This document shows, piece by piece, positions 46,811-56,261 of a stretch of 64,000 nucleotides of DNA. Source of the stretch: Paenibacillus aceti (GTDB lineage Bacteria > Bacillota > Bacilli > Paenibacillales > Paenibacillaceae). The stretch covers positions 2,271,360 to 2,335,359 of the forward strand of contig NZ_KZ987724.1 of assembly GCF_003614185.1 (NCBI RefSeq). Direction: 5' to 3'. The position numbers were made by a program, and so were the translations under genes. A model generated the notes under the pieces. It searched no databases. It was not told the DNA's origin and saw only the letters and a program-made list of their open reading frames with translations. Position 1 is the first letter of the stretch; every line of letters begins with the position of its first letter.

Positions 46811-46876
46811 AAAAAACAGCATCCACAGTCAGGCTACTCAAAACTTACTAAGCCCTTACTGTAAATGCTGCTGTCT
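46811..46876 (-). terminator. Terminator of the lspA-rluD operon
   Basis: Minus strand CAGCATTTACAGT ... ACTGTGGATGCTG followed by TTTTTTT. Confidence 0.7.
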
Positions 46877-46887
46877 GATATGTCTCA

Positions 46888-47832
46888 TCACCGACTGCTT
46901 AACGATTGAAGCAACATCTCCATGTCCTCCGGCATCGGTGCCGTAAATTCGATATACTTTCCACTGGAAGGATGCACGAAGCCGAGCACGGCGGCATGAA
47001 GCGCCTGCCCGTCCATCTTGATGCCCTTGCTGCGACCGTACAAAGGATCACCGACGAGCGGATGACCGATAAATTTCATATGCACCCGGATTTGATGCGT
47101 ACGCCCGGTCTCCAGCTTCAGTTCCACCAGCGTATAATCCCCAAATCGCTCGACCACATGGAAATGCGTTACCGCATGCTTGCTATTCTTCTCGATTACT
47201 GTGTACATCTTGCGATCATGAGGATCACGTCCAATCGGAGCATCGATCGTGCCTTGATCATGACTTAAGTTGCCATGCACGAGCGCATAATACTTGCGGG
47301 TTACCGAATGTTCCTTCAATTGGGCGGCTAAAGAAGCATGCGCCTTGTCATTCTTGGCAGCCATCAACAGGCCTGATGTATCCTTATCGATCCGATGCAC
47401 AATCCCCGGGCGCAGCTCGCCGTTAATCCCCGACAAATCCTTGCAGTGAAACATCAGGGCATTGACCAATGTGCCAGAGCCATGTCCCGGAGCAGGATGC
47501 ACGACCATGCCGCGCGGTTTATTGACGACGATGACATCCGCATCCTCATAATAAACATCAAGCGGTATATCCTCAGGGGTGATCTCTACTGATTCCGCCT
47601 CTGGAATCGTTAGTGTAACCTGATCCCCTGTACTTAATTTATAATTTGCTTTTACCGATTCTCCGTTCACAAGGATATGTCCATCCTCGATCCAGAGCTG
47701 GATCATGCTGCGGGAATACTCATCTCCAAGCTGATCCTTTACAAATTTATCGATCCTGTTCTTCTCAGCCGCTTCCCATTCGAAGCTCTGAGCCTCCGTA
47801 TCGAATAACAAGTTGTCTTCATTCAAATTCAT
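46888..47832 (-). CDS. rluD: RluA/RluD-family 23S rRNA pseudouridine synthase
   Basis: 314 aa. The N-terminal S4 domain (about residues 20-80, SRSMIQLWIEDGHILVNGES) precedes the synthase domain with catalytic Asp in HRIDKDTSGLLMAAK and the VVNKPRGMVVHPAPGH motif. It isomerises uridines in helix 69-type sites of 23S rRNA. The ATG overlaps the lspA stop. It corresponds in position to ylyB of Bacillus. Confidence 0.9.
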   Translation of the reverse strand: MNLNEDNLLFDTEAQSFEWEAAEKNRIDKFVKDQLGDEYSRSMIQLWIEDGHILVNGESVKANYKLSTGDQVTLTIPEAESVEITPEDIPLDVYYEDADVIVVNKPRGMVVHPAPGHGSGTLVNALMFHCKDLSGINGELRPGIVHRIDKDTSGLLMAAKNDKAHASLAAQLKEHSVTRKYYALVHGNLSHDQGTIDAPIGRDPHDRKMYTVIEKNSKHAVTHFHVVERFGDYTLVELKLETGRTHQIRVHMKFIGHPLVGDPLYGRSKGIKMDGQALHAAVLGFVHPSSGKYIEFTAPMPEDMEMLLQSLSSR

Positions 47833-48332
47833 AGCTGTTCCTCGTGCTCCTGGCCTGTACTCTGCTTCTCTTTGCGAACTTCAAGCAAGGAGTCAAGTAC
47901 AATCATAATAACTCCGATCACAATGCAGGAATCCGCCACATTAAAGATCGGAAACGTATACGTTCCAAAATTAAACTGCAAAAAGTCTACAACCTCTCCG
48001 CTAACTGCCCGGTCCAGAAAATTTCCGACTGCGCCGCCGAGGACGAGTGAGAGAGCGATAGACAGCATCTTTTTGCCGGTATGTTTGATTCTTTGCATAT
48101 ACCAGATAATACCTACCACCACGATCAAAGTAATCACGATAAAGAACCAGCGCTGCTCCTGCAGAATACCGAAGGCAGCTCCGCGATTACGACTTGACGT
48201 AATGAGGAAGAAGTTGCCGATCACTGGAATTTGCTCACCGATCACTAACTGAGTGGCGATTAAATACTTCGTACCTTGATCAATTAAAAACATGACCAAT
48301 GCAATCAAAAAATAAATCACGCGGGAATTCAC
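47829..48332 (-). CDS. lspA: Lipoprotein signal peptidase (signal peptidase II)
   Basis: 167 aa with four membrane helices. The two catalytic Asp are in NFLDRAVSGEVVDFL and FNVADSCIVIG, and NRGAAFGI is conserved. It cleaves prolipoprotein signal peptides before the lipid-modified Cys, thus maturing the lipoproteins of the ABC operon described above. The start is GTG at 48332. It is first in the lspA-rluD operon. Confidence 0.95.
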   Translation of the reverse strand: MNSRVIYFLIALVMFLIDQGTKYLIATQLVIGEQIPVIGNFFLITSSRNRGAAFGILQEQRWFFIVITLIVVVGIIWYMQRIKHTGKKMLSIALSLVLGGAVGNFLDRAVSGEVVDFLQFNFGTYTFPIFNVADSCIVIGVIMIVLDSLLEVRKEKQSTGQEHEEQL

Positions 48333-48541
48333 CTCATTCTTTCATTTCCCTGCTGATCATTACCGGCAGGATTCACCACATGCAAGACCTGTCTATTGTA
48401 GCATAGCGAGAGGAAACCCGTCCATGCACGAAAGGATTTTCCTTAGGTAAAACGTCATGGTATTGTGCAAAATAAACTGCAAGAGGTTGTTCAAAAGTCC
48501 GCTTATGGAGCATGGAGCAAATCCAGAAAGGAGCTTCTGAT

Positions 48542-49273
48542 ATGTCTCATCTATCCGCACAGCAATTATCTGAGCTAAAGGCTCAATTGAATCATTCCTT
48601 GCATGACATCCAGCATCGGCTCACTGACAATGAGCATTATGGACTGGAGGATTCACTGCGCGATACAACTAACGAGCTATCCACTGTGGACAATCATCCC
48701 GCTGACCTCGCAACAGAGGTGTATGAACGCGGCAAGGATCTGGCACTCATCGAGCATAATGAACTGCAACTAACTCGTATTGAAGCAGCTCTGCGAAAAA
48801 TGGATGAAGGGAATTACGGAATCTGCGCCACTTGCGGCGAGCCGATCAGCTACGAGCGGCTCAATGCTATTCCGGAAACCGCCTATTGCAAGGAGCATAG
48901 CCCGCAGACTTTCCATTCGGTATCCCGTCCCGTCGAAGAGGAATTCCTGACGCCTCCATTCGGCCGAAGCAGCTTGGATGAGCATGAGTATAGCGGCTTT
49001 GACGGCGAAGATGCCTGGCAGATTGTCGAGAGCTTCGGCAGCTCCAATACACCAGCTATGGCTGAAGGTAGTGACATCTCCGATTATAACGATATGGAGA
49101 TCGAAGCCTCCTCCGAGCTGGACGGATTCGTCGAGCCACTGGAGAGCTTCATCGCCACAGATATTTATGGCCAGAATGTCTCCTTCTTCCGCAGTAAACG
49201 CTGGAAGCAAGCGATGGACGACGGTGATTATGTGAATGATGATCAGCTGGAAGGCGGTCCTAATAAGTATTAA
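48542..49273 (+). CDS. yteA: TraR/DksA-type zinc finger protein (YteA-like)
   Basis: 243 aa. An N-terminal helical region (SAQQLSELKAQLNHSLHDIQ) is followed by the DksA-type finger CATCGEPISYERLNAIPETAYC, with EH in place of the usual last CxxC. An acidic C-terminus follows. The family is linked to sporulation in Bacillus. AAAGGAG gives the ATG at 48542. Its 3' end overlaps the converging DUF5665 gene by 14 bp. Confidence 0.8.
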   Translation: MSHLSAQQLSELKAQLNHSLHDIQHRLTDNEHYGLEDSLRDTTNELSTVDNHPADLATEVYERGKDLALIEHNELQLTRIEAALRKMDEGNYGICATCGEPISYERLNAIPETAYCKEHSPQTFHSVSRPVEEEFLTPPFGRSSLDEHEYSGFDGEDAWQIVESFGSSNTPAMAEGSDISDYNDMEIEASSELDGFVEPLESFIATDIYGQNVSFFRSKRWKQAMDDGDYVNDDQLEGGPNKY

Positions 49274-49649
49274 GCTCCAGCTGGCGTTGAACAATCCGGA
49301 CAATATCCGCAATATAGTCGCCGATAATCGGCAAATTCAAGGCCCCTAACAGCTGTAAAACATAAATAATCGTCGCGGCAAAAAAGGTAAAACCGACGGC
49401 GATCCCAACTCCTCGGGCTGTGCCTGACAGAATATTAAGCCAGATGAGACGCCATGGGCGATTCAGCAGCTCGGTATATTCAGCAATCCGTGATCTCTCG
49501 AGCTGCTGCGTCCATTTTAAGGTTAAGCGATATAAATCACTGATTTGTTCCTCGGTTGTTTGCGGCATCGCCTCAGGCGGCTGAGCCGGTTCTCCGGATT
49601 CCGTAGTTCTCTCCGGGCTGACATGGGGCTTATTTTTACGCCGAATCAT
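49260..49649 (-). CDS. DUF5665 membrane protein
   Basis: 129 aa. A basic N-terminus and a helical stretch are followed by two hydrophobic segments (about residues 75-97 and nearer the C-terminus, GVGIAVGFTFFAATIIYVLQ). Family of unknown function near ileS in Paenibacillus. The ATG at 49649 is right after GGAGGTGCCCGGA. An upstream GTG within that site is unlikely. Confidence 0.65.
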   Translation of the reverse strand: MIRRKNKPHVSPERTTESGEPAQPPEAMPQTTEEQISDLYRLTLKWTQQLERSRIAEYTELLNRPWRLIWLNILSGTARGVGIAVGFTFFAATIIYVLQLLGALNLPIIGDYIADIVRIVQRQLELNTY

Positions 49650-49673
49650 TCCGGGCACCTCCGTTAAACGTAA

Positions 49674-49730
49674 AAGAAACGAGCAGGGGTACTACCATGT
49701 AGTATCGGCGTGCCCAAGCTCGTTCTGTTT
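49674..49730 (-). terminator. Terminator of ileS
   Basis: ACGAGC / GCTCGT outer stem with inner pairing around ACTACATGGTAGT, followed by TTTCTTTT on the minus strand. Confidence 0.6.
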
Positions 49731-49826
49731 ATTATTGCCTCCCAACTCCTGCTTCATCCAACCTTCTCGGTACTGAAAACCGAACTTTTCGGACCTTTAC
49801 TGAACTGGGAAGTTCAAAATTCCTCT

Positions 49827-52800
49827 TTAAGCTTCGATGTGAACTCCAATGGTCTTCGCTCCAACCTCAACGTTCTCTGCGCCCTCAGGCTTGCCGAAGG
49901 AAACATCGGTGATCAGCACATTTTCGCGAAGCACATGCTCGAAGGCCTGGATCGCTGCCTTAAGCTCATCGTCGACATCCAGAGTCAAATGCACTCTCTT
50001 CTCGATCGGCAGATCAAGCTTCTTCCGTGTATCCTGTACAGCGCGGACGACTTCACGCACCCAGCCTTCCTGTTCCAGTTCAGGTGTAATATCCGTATTG
50101 AGCGCCACCGTTAATCCGTAGCCCGAAGCGGAGGCAAAGCCAGATTTAGCCTGTTTCTCTACCAGCAGCTCTTCAGAGATAATGTGCAACTCCTCACCCT
50201 CAGGCGAGATGATGTTCAGATAGCCGTCGTTGACGATTTGACGAGTGTCCTCCGCGGCCAGATTTTTCAGATGATTTTGCAGGAAGCCGATATTTTTACC
50301 GTATTTCTTACCAGCAACTCGCAGATTCATCTTCAATGTGAAATCAACAAAGCCACTATCGCTATGCTCTACCTCGATCTGCTTCACGTTGATCTCATCC
50401 TTGATGATCTCCTCGTATTCCGCCAGTGCGAAGTCGCGATCCATCGATACGATCAAGCTGGAGAGCGGCTGACGAGTCTTGATGCCCGTCTCATTACGGA
50501 CATTGCGAGCCAGCTCAACGATCTGCCTCGCCGTCTCCATATCCTGCTCAAGCGCCTCGTCGATCATCGCTTCGTCGCAGACCGGATAATCCGCCAGATG
50601 AACGCTCTCTCCGCCACCGAGATTCGTGAAGATATCCTCGGCAAGCATCGGTGTAAATGGAGCCATCAGCCTGGATAAGGTCAAGAGCACATGGGTCAAG
50701 GTCTGATAAGCCGACAGCTTATCTTCGCCGAGTCCGCTGCCCCAGAAACGATCGCGGGAACGACGGATATACCAGTTGCTAAGCTCATCGATGAAGTTCT
50801 CGATCGCTTTGGACGTATTCACGAAGTCATTCACAGCCACACCTTTATCCACCAGGCGGATCAGGCTGTTCAGACGCGACAGAATCCAGCGATCCAGCTT
50901 ATTGCTGGAAGGACGGTAAGCATGTTCTTCCGGCTTGTAGCCATCGATTCCCGCATATAGCGTCAGGAAAGCGTGGGTGTTGACAAGCGTATCCACTACT
51001 TTTGATTTTGCCTCTGCCACAATCCCCTTGGAGAAGCGCTTATTGTTCCATGGCGCACTGTCCGACAATAATGACCAGCGGAAAGCATCCGTTCCGAGCT
51101 CATTGATGATCTCCCAAGGATCAACGACATTGCCCTTGGATTTCGACATCTTCAAGCCGTTCTCGTCCAGTACAAGCCCGGTGGCAATTACCGATTTATA
51201 AGGGGCCTTCCCGGTGAAGAGCGTCGATACCGCGAGCAAGCTGTAGAACCAGCCACGCGTCTGGTCGATTCCTTCGCAGATCATATCCGCCGGGAATTGG
51301 CTTGCGAACGTCTCTTCGTTCTCAAATGGATAATGATGCTGTGCAAATGGCATCGAGCCGCTATCGAACCAGACGTCGATCACTTCTGAGGTACGCTCCA
51401 TGACGCCGCCTGTACAATGTGGACAGCTTACCTTGACTTCATCTACATAAGGCTTGTGGAGCTCCAGGTCCTCGCTAACTTCTCCAACCGCATGAGTACG
51501 CAGTTCAGCCAGACTATGCGGAGCAAATTGCCCGCCGCAATCCGGACATACCCAGACATTCAGCGGTGTCCCCCAGTAACGGTTACGGCTGATATTCCAA
51601 TCGACCAATTCCTCGAGGAATTTACCGAAGCGGCCGTCCCGGATATGCTCTGGATACCATTGCACCGTATTGTTATTAGCGATCAACTGATCTTTGACCG
51701 CCGTCGTCTCAATGAACCAGCTCTCCATCGCATAATAGAGCAATGGGGATTTACAGCGCCAGCAGAATGGATAGCTATGCTCATATTTCTCCTTGCTGTA
51801 GAGCAGGCCTTTCTCAGCCAGGGCTTTGACGATGTCCACATCGCAATCTTTAACGAAGCTCCCGGCGAAGTCGCTGACGGCGTCTGTATAACGACCTTGA
51901 CCGTTCACTACGCTGACGAAGCTGATGCCATGCTCACGGCAAGTACGATAGTCATCTTCCCCGTGGGCCGGAGCCATATGGACGATCCCTGTACCACTAG
52001 TATCTGTTACATACGAGGCACCAACAATGACATTTATCTTATCCGCCTTAATATAAGAGAATGGCGGAGTATAGGTTTTTCCGACCAGCTCGCTGCCCTT
52101 CAGGCTAGATTCAATGCTGTAATCGCCCTTCATTACGTTCTCTACCAGGTTCTTGGCGACGATATATACGCCGTCCTCCTGCTTCACCCGCACATATTCC
52201 ATCTCTGGATTAACCGCCAGAGCGACGTGGGCCGGCAATGTCCACGGCGTAGTCGTCCATGCCAGAACATATTCGCCGCTGTCATCCAGCTTGAACTTGG
52301 CCGTCGCACTAAGATCCTTCACATCCTCATAGCCCTGCGCTACTTCATGCGAGCTGAGCGTCGTCTGGCAGCATGGGCAGTAAGGGCTAACCCGGTGACC
52401 GCGATACAGCAAGCCTTTATCATGAATTGTCGCGAGGATATTCCACACGCTCTCGATGTAACTATTCTCCAGCGTAATGTATGGATCATCCAGATCGGTC
52501 CAATAAGCGATCGCTTCGGTGAATTCACGCCACTGCTTTTCATAGCCGAACACGCTGTCCTTACACTTCTTCACGAATTCCTCTACGCCGTACTTTTCAA
52601 TTTCCTGCTTGCCTGAGATTCCCAGTTCCTTCTCAACACCGAGTTCTACCGGCAATCCATGTGTATCCCAGCCCGCTTTACGAACGACGCGATACCCCTT
52701 CATCGTCTGATATCTGCCGATAAAGTCTTTGATGACCCGTCCCAGCACATGTCCGATATGCGGCAGACCATTCGCCGTTGGCGGACCTTCGAACAGAACA

Positions 52801-52919
52801 TAATTCGGCCGTCCGGCCCGATTCTCCATACTCCGTTTAAACGTATTCTCTTGCGTCCACTTGTTCAAGATGCGCAAATCTCGATTTCGCGCTCCTTCTT
52901 TGACATCTACTTTTTGCAT
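49827..52919 (-). CDS. ileS: Isoleucyl-tRNA synthetase
   Basis: 1030 aa class Ia synthetase. HIGH motif GLPHIGHVLGR near residue 55 and KMSKS in GLKMSKSKGN. The editing domain sits between them (TTPWTLPAHVAL, TGIVHMAPAHGEDD). The C-terminal anticodon-binding part ends without the zinc finger of the E. coli type, so it is closer to the eukaryotic-like IleRS2 type, which is often less sensitive to mupirocin (inference). Expression is governed by the T-box leader. Confidence 0.95.
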   Translation of the reverse strand: MQKVDVKEGARNRDLRILNKWTQENTFKRSMENRAGRPNYVLFEGPPTANGLPHIGHVLGRVIKDFIGRYQTMKGYRVVRKAGWDTHGLPVELGVEKELGISGKQEIEKYGVEEFVKKCKDSVFGYEKQWREFTEAIAYWTDLDDPYITLENSYIESVWNILATIHDKGLLYRGHRVSPYCPCCQTTLSSHEVAQGYEDVKDLSATAKFKLDDSGEYVLAWTTTPWTLPAHVALAVNPEMEYVRVKQEDGVYIVAKNLVENVMKGDYSIESSLKGSELVGKTYTPPFSYIKADKINVIVGASYVTDTSGTGIVHMAPAHGEDDYRTCREHGISFVSVVNGQGRYTDAVSDFAGSFVKDCDVDIVKALAEKGLLYSKEKYEHSYPFCWRCKSPLLYYAMESWFIETTAVKDQLIANNNTVQWYPEHIRDGRFGKFLEELVDWNISRNRYWGTPLNVWVCPDCGGQFAPHSLAELRTHAVGEVSEDLELHKPYVDEVKVSCPHCTGGVMERTSEVIDVWFDSGSMPFAQHHYPFENEETFASQFPADMICEGIDQTRGWFYSLLAVSTLFTGKAPYKSVIATGLVLDENGLKMSKSKGNVVDPWEIINELGTDAFRWSLLSDSAPWNNKRFSKGIVAEAKSKVVDTLVNTHAFLTLYAGIDGYKPEEHAYRPSSNKLDRWILSRLNSLIRLVDKGVAVNDFVNTSKAIENFIDELSNWYIRRSRDRFWGSGLGEDKLSAYQTLTHVLLTLSRLMAPFTPMLAEDIFTNLGGGESVHLADYPVCDEAMIDEALEQDMETARQIVELARNVRNETGIKTRQPLSSLIVSMDRDFALAEYEEIIKDEINVKQIEVEHSDSGFVDFTLKMNLRVAGKKYGKNIGFLQNHLKNLAAEDTRQIVNDGYLNIISPEGEELHIISEELLVEKQAKSGFASASGYGLTVALNTDITPELEQEGWVREVVRAVQDTRKKLDLPIEKRVHLTLDVDDELKAAIQAFEHVLRENVLITDVSFGKPEGAENVEVGAKTIGVHIEA

Positions 52920-52950
52920 AATATAGCTTCTTCCCTTCTTCATGGAAAAT

Positions 52951-53288
52951 AAAAAAAGCCCCATCCCAAAAGGGACGAGACTCTTGCTCGCGTTACCACC
53001 CTCGTTCCAATATCGCTACCGCCTATTACGAATTTCTTCCTGCGAATAGCCATATGGCACTCTGCTCCATACACTCATATGGGTTCGGTATAACGGCCGA
53101 CTGCCGGCAAAGGCTTACTTGTTCGTCAAATGAAATTTCAGCCTTGCTTCTCCGGGATGATCTTCCGCTTGCGGCTTGAACATTGGCTCTCAGCAGGATG
53201 CCAACTCTCTGCAGATCAAATTCGCAACGTACTTGTTCCCATCATCAAATATCAGATTTAAGCTTGCGTGTAGCAGCTACACAATATG
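52951..53288 (-). promoter_or_regulatory. T-box riboswitch upstream of ileS
   Basis: The T-box sequence GAACGAGGGTGGTAACGCG (about 52989-53007) precedes a terminator (GTCTCGTCCC / GGGATGGGGC plus seven T). Stem I elements AGTTGG and GCTGAGAG are upstream. The likely specifier codon is ATC (Ile) at 53159-53161. Uncharged tRNA-Ile would stabilise the antiterminator. Confidence 0.85.
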
Positions 53289-53294
53289 ATATTA

Positions 53295-53323
53295 TATATA
53301 ACTTATTGTCATCTTCATGTCAA
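53295..53323 (-). promoter_or_regulatory. Sigma-A promoter of the ileS T-box leader
   Basis: Minus strand TTGACA, 17 bp, TATATA. Confidence 0.6.
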
Positions 53324-53351
53324 CCTGCAGGCAAAGACAGGCAGGCAAGGT

Positions 53352-53900
53352 TTAATAAATCTCCTTCATCTCTCGCTCCCGCTCTCGATCACGTTCCCGC
53401 TCCCGTTCGCGCTCACTCTCAAACGACCGCTCCGATTCATGAGTCTCCAGCGTGTCCCAGCCATCAGCGCTAAGCAGATCAAGCTGTGCCTCCACCAAAG
53501 TGCGGAACCGTGCCCGGTAAATAGAGGCCTGCTTCTTCAGCTCTTCAACCTCCAAGGCAACTTTACGCGATTTTCCCAGTGCTTCGTTCACGATCCGGTC
53601 CGCATTCTTCTCTGCTTCCTTCACGATCAGCTGCGCTTCCTTCTTGGCGTTATTCTTCACTTCATCCGCAGCTTCCTGAGCTACGATAATCGTCTTGCTA
53701 AGCGTCTCTTCGATATTGGAAAAATGGTCGAGCTTCTCTTGCATGGAGAGCAATTGATTGTGAAGCTCCTTATTCTCCCGAATGACAATTTCATAATCTT
53801 TGATCACTTGGTCTAGAAATTCATTAACTTCATCCTCATCATAACCGCGAATCCGTCTGGAAAACTCCTTATTATGTATATCCAGCGGTGTTAATGGCAT
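53352..53900 (-). CDS. divIVA: DivIVA-domain cell division protein
   Basis: 182 aa. The N-terminal lipid-binding turn with LDIHNKEFSRRIRGYDEDEVNEF is the DivIVA hallmark, followed by a long coiled coil (about 30-140). The last about 30 residues are a charged low-complexity tail (SERERERERDREREREM). DivIVA binds curved membrane at poles and septa and recruits Min and sporulation factors. GGAGGTG sets the ATG at 53900. It ends the ylm operon. Confidence 0.9.
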   Translation of the reverse strand: MPLTPLDIHNKEFSRRIRGYDEDEVNEFLDQVIKDYEIVIRENKELHNQLLSMQEKLDHFSNIEETLSKTIIVAQEAADEVKNNAKKEAQLIVKEAEKNADRIVNEALGKSRKVALEVEELKKQASIYRARFRTLVEAQLDLLSADGWDTLETHESERSFESERERERERDREREREMKEIY

Positions 53901-54031
53901 AACCGCACCTCCTATAGAATTCAATCCCTCCGTTAGGAAGAACCTTTATTTGGGTGTAAAAATATTTCATCGGACAAATGTTATACTGGTTAGTTATTTT
54001 CGACAGGAAGTGGCGATCTCCTGCAATACCC

Positions 54032-54817
54032 TCACACAAATTTGCCGATTTTTATACGGAGCCTGCCTTTTTTTGTCACTCCGTCCGTCTCCAGCACCTT
54101 AAAGCGCCCAAATCCTTGCAGGGCTACAATATCTCCAGCCTTCAACGGAGTGGAGGGGTCCTCCTCGGTTTTCCAGTTGACCCGGCAGCGGCCCGCCTTG
54201 ATCGGTACTATGATTTTGCTGCGGCTTAGCCGAAATGCATCGCTGGCTATTCCGTCAAGCCTGAGCGAAGCTACCGTAAAATCCATCAGCTGCAGCTCCG
54301 CATTCGCCTCCCGCAAGGCCGACAGCTCAATAATCTCGGTCATCACCCCGACGCGATGCACCTGGCGTAAATGAAGATCCAGATAGTCTGCGATTTCTTC
54401 GGCAACCACGACATGACAACCATCCTCATGCACATGAATATCCCCGATCTTGTCCCGCTTGAGCCCAAGACCGAGAATAGCACCGAGATAATCGCCATGC
54501 TGCAGGGCCACGAACTTCTGATCTCCCGAAGTAATGCTCAGCACCTTCATTCTCATCGGCTCTTGATCCAGTTCCCTGTAATCAGGAGCGAGCAAGGCTC
54601 GGCATCGTTCGGCTCCCTCATATCCACCATCAATGCGAAGGCCTACATCTGAGTGACGATTGGCCAAAGACTCCAATATAAAACATTGCCGCGGATCCAG
54701 AAAGTCAGTCAACTTGACTTCATGGTATTCCCCGGCATGAACGACCCATTCGGAAGCACGGTCCACAAACTGACGTTCTTCTGGCTTAAAATGCTCATAA
54801 ACCTCCGTCTTCTTCAT
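54032..54817 (-). CDS. ylmH: S4-domain RNA-binding protein YlmH
   Basis: 261 aa. The N-terminal part has the YlmH fold (HFKPEERQFVDRASEW, LGLKRDKIGDIHV). A C-terminal S4 domain (about 180-255, ASLRLDGIASDAFRLSRSKI) follows. YlmH is associated with ribosomes and helps rescue stalled peptidyl-tRNA in Bacillus. It follows ylmG after six bases. Confidence 0.85.
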   Translation of the reverse strand: MKKTEVYEHFKPEERQFVDRASEWVVHAGEYHEVKLTDFLDPRQCFILESLANRHSDVGLRIDGGYEGAERCRALLAPDYRELDQEPMRMKVLSITSGDQKFVALQHGDYLGAILGLGLKRDKIGDIHVHEDGCHVVVAEEIADYLDLHLRQVHRVGVMTEIIELSALREANAELQLMDFTVASLRLDGIASDAFRLSRSKIIVPIKAGRCRVNWKTEEDPSTPLKAGDIVALQGFGRFKVLETDGVTKKGRLRIKIGKFV

Positions 54818-54823
54818 AGCGAA

Positions 54824-55105
54824 CTACCCGACAAAAATGTAATTCAAAACGCTTGTCAGGCCTCTTGCTGCTAACTGAAGTACGAATAATGCCACGATCG
54901 GCGAAATATCGATCATTCCCATAATCGGGGGAATGAATTTGCGGAACGGGGCCAGGAACGGCTCGACTAATTTCCCCAACAATTCACCGATAAAGCTGTC
55001 ACGTGCATTAGGAAGCCAGGACATCAGAATATACACAAAAATCATAGTGAAATAAATATTATATGCTACCCAAACGATAGTATTGATTGTTGTTGCTGCA
55101 CTCAA
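54824..55105 (-). CDS. ylmG: YggT-family membrane protein (YlmG)
   Basis: 93 aa with two membrane helices and the family motif YILMSWLPNARDSFIGELLG, LVEPFLAPFRKFIPPIMGMIDISP. YlmG/YggT proteins affect septum and nucleoid arrangement. Eight bases separate it from sepF. Confidence 0.85.
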   Translation of the reverse strand: MSAATTINTIVWVAYNIYFTMIFVYILMSWLPNARDSFIGELLGKLVEPFLAPFRKFIPPIMGMIDISPIVALFVLQLAARGLTSVLNYIFVG

Positions 55106-55112
55106 GCTGTAA

Positions 55113-55562
55113 TCACCTCATCCTATTATAGTCTAGTTCCTCGGTTAGTATCTCCGTAATCGCTCCTTGTATTTCGACGGTATCTGGCGTACACAAGAAT
55201 ATATTGCCGCCGATCTTCGAAATACTGCCACTAAGCGCGTAGATCGTACCGCTCAGGAAATCGATGATACGCATAGCCTGATCGTTGCGAACGCGCTGCA
55301 AATTTACGACGACAGAGCGATGAGAACGCAAATGATCGGCGATCTCCTGAGCCTCATCATAGGATCTCGGTTCATACAAGACCATCTTCACATTTTTTTG
55401 CGAATGGATGCTAACCACATTATTTCCTCTTTGATTTTTACGGGTTTCAAAGCTCGGGGTTTCAAAATCAGGCTCTTCCAGGCTGGTAATTCCCTCGCGC
55501 TCCACAATTTCTTCTTCTTCCTGCAGACCCAAGAAATTCATGAACCGGTTCATTACTCCCAT
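55113..55562 (-). CDS. sepF: Cell division protein SepF
   Basis: 149 aa. A membrane-binding N-terminal helix (MNRFMNFLGLQEEEE) is followed by an acidic linker and the dimerising FtsZ-binding domain (VVNLQRVRNDQAMRIIDFLSG, GGNIFLCTPDTVEI). It tethers FtsZ to the membrane. The start overlaps the ylmE stop (TAATG). Confidence 0.92.
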   Translation of the reverse strand: MGVMNRFMNFLGLQEEEEIVEREGITSLEEPDFETPSFETRKNQRGNNVVSIHSQKNVKMVLYEPRSYDEAQEIADHLRSHRSVVVNLQRVRNDQAMRIIDFLSGTIYALSGSISKIGGNIFLCTPDTVEIQGAITEILTEELDYNRMR

Positions 55563-56254
55563 TAACTTTCCTCCCCTTTCCCCACTAGTATCGTGCCGAG
55601 GCGGACCCAGGTCGCCCCCTCTTCAATCGCAACCTCGAAGTCGCCAGACATCCCCATGGACAGTTCTGTCAATGGCTCGCTTGTCACCGCCTTTGCATTA
55701 AGCTCATCACGTAATTCACGAAGCCCGCGGAATACCGGCCTCGTGAGTTCAGGATCTTCCTCAATAGGAGCCATCGTCATCAGTCCGATAACCTTCACAT
55801 GACTGTAGCTCTGCATCTCCTTCAAGAAATCCTCAACCTCAGCGGGTACAAGTCCTTGCTTCGAGGACTCCCCGGATACATTAACTTGTACAAATGCCAG
55901 TACCTCTTCACCGATGGCCGCTGCCCGCTTGTCCAATTCCTGAGCCAGCGAAATCCGGTCTAATGAATGGATATATTTAAATTTCCCTACGACATCCTTC
56001 ACCTTTCTACTCTGAAGATGGCCGATAAAATGCCATGTTCCCTGACCATGCAGTGCTTCCCATTTCGGAATTGCATTCTGCGGGCGATTCTCGCCCACAT
56101 GGAGGATCCCTTCTTCAAGTACAGACCGTGTCATATCAACTGACACGTATTTCGTGACGGCGACGATATTAACCTCGCTGCGATTACGTCCGCTGCGGGC
56201 GCACGCCGCCTGGATGCTCTTTTCTACATTCTGAATCCGATCTTGAAGTGACAA
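55562..56254 (-). CDS. ylmE: YggS-family PLP protein (YlmE)
   Basis: 230 aa TIM barrel. The PLP-lysine motif [15 protein letters not shown] and the phosphate-binding C-terminal [22 protein letters not shown] are intact. It maintains PLP and amino-acid balance. The start is TTG at 56254 after GAGAGGTG. Confidence 0.9.
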   Translation of the reverse strand: MSLQDRIQNVEKSIQAACARSGRNRSEVNIVAVTKYVSVDMTRSVLEEGILHVGENRPQNAIPKWEALHGQGTWHFIGHLQSRKVKDVVGKFKYIHSLDRISLAQELDKRAAAIGEEVLAFVQVNVSGESSKQGLVPAEVEDFLKEMQSYSHVKVIGLMTMAPIEEDPELTRPVFRGLRELRDELNAKAVTSEPLTELSMGMSGDFEVAIEEGATWVRLGTILVGKGEES

Positions 56255-56261
56255 GAAAGGA

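Noticed and set aside
51417-52616. 399-codon ORF on the plus strand
   Set aside because: Exactly opposite ileS, which has clear HIGH and KMSKS motifs; the reverse frame is a by-product.
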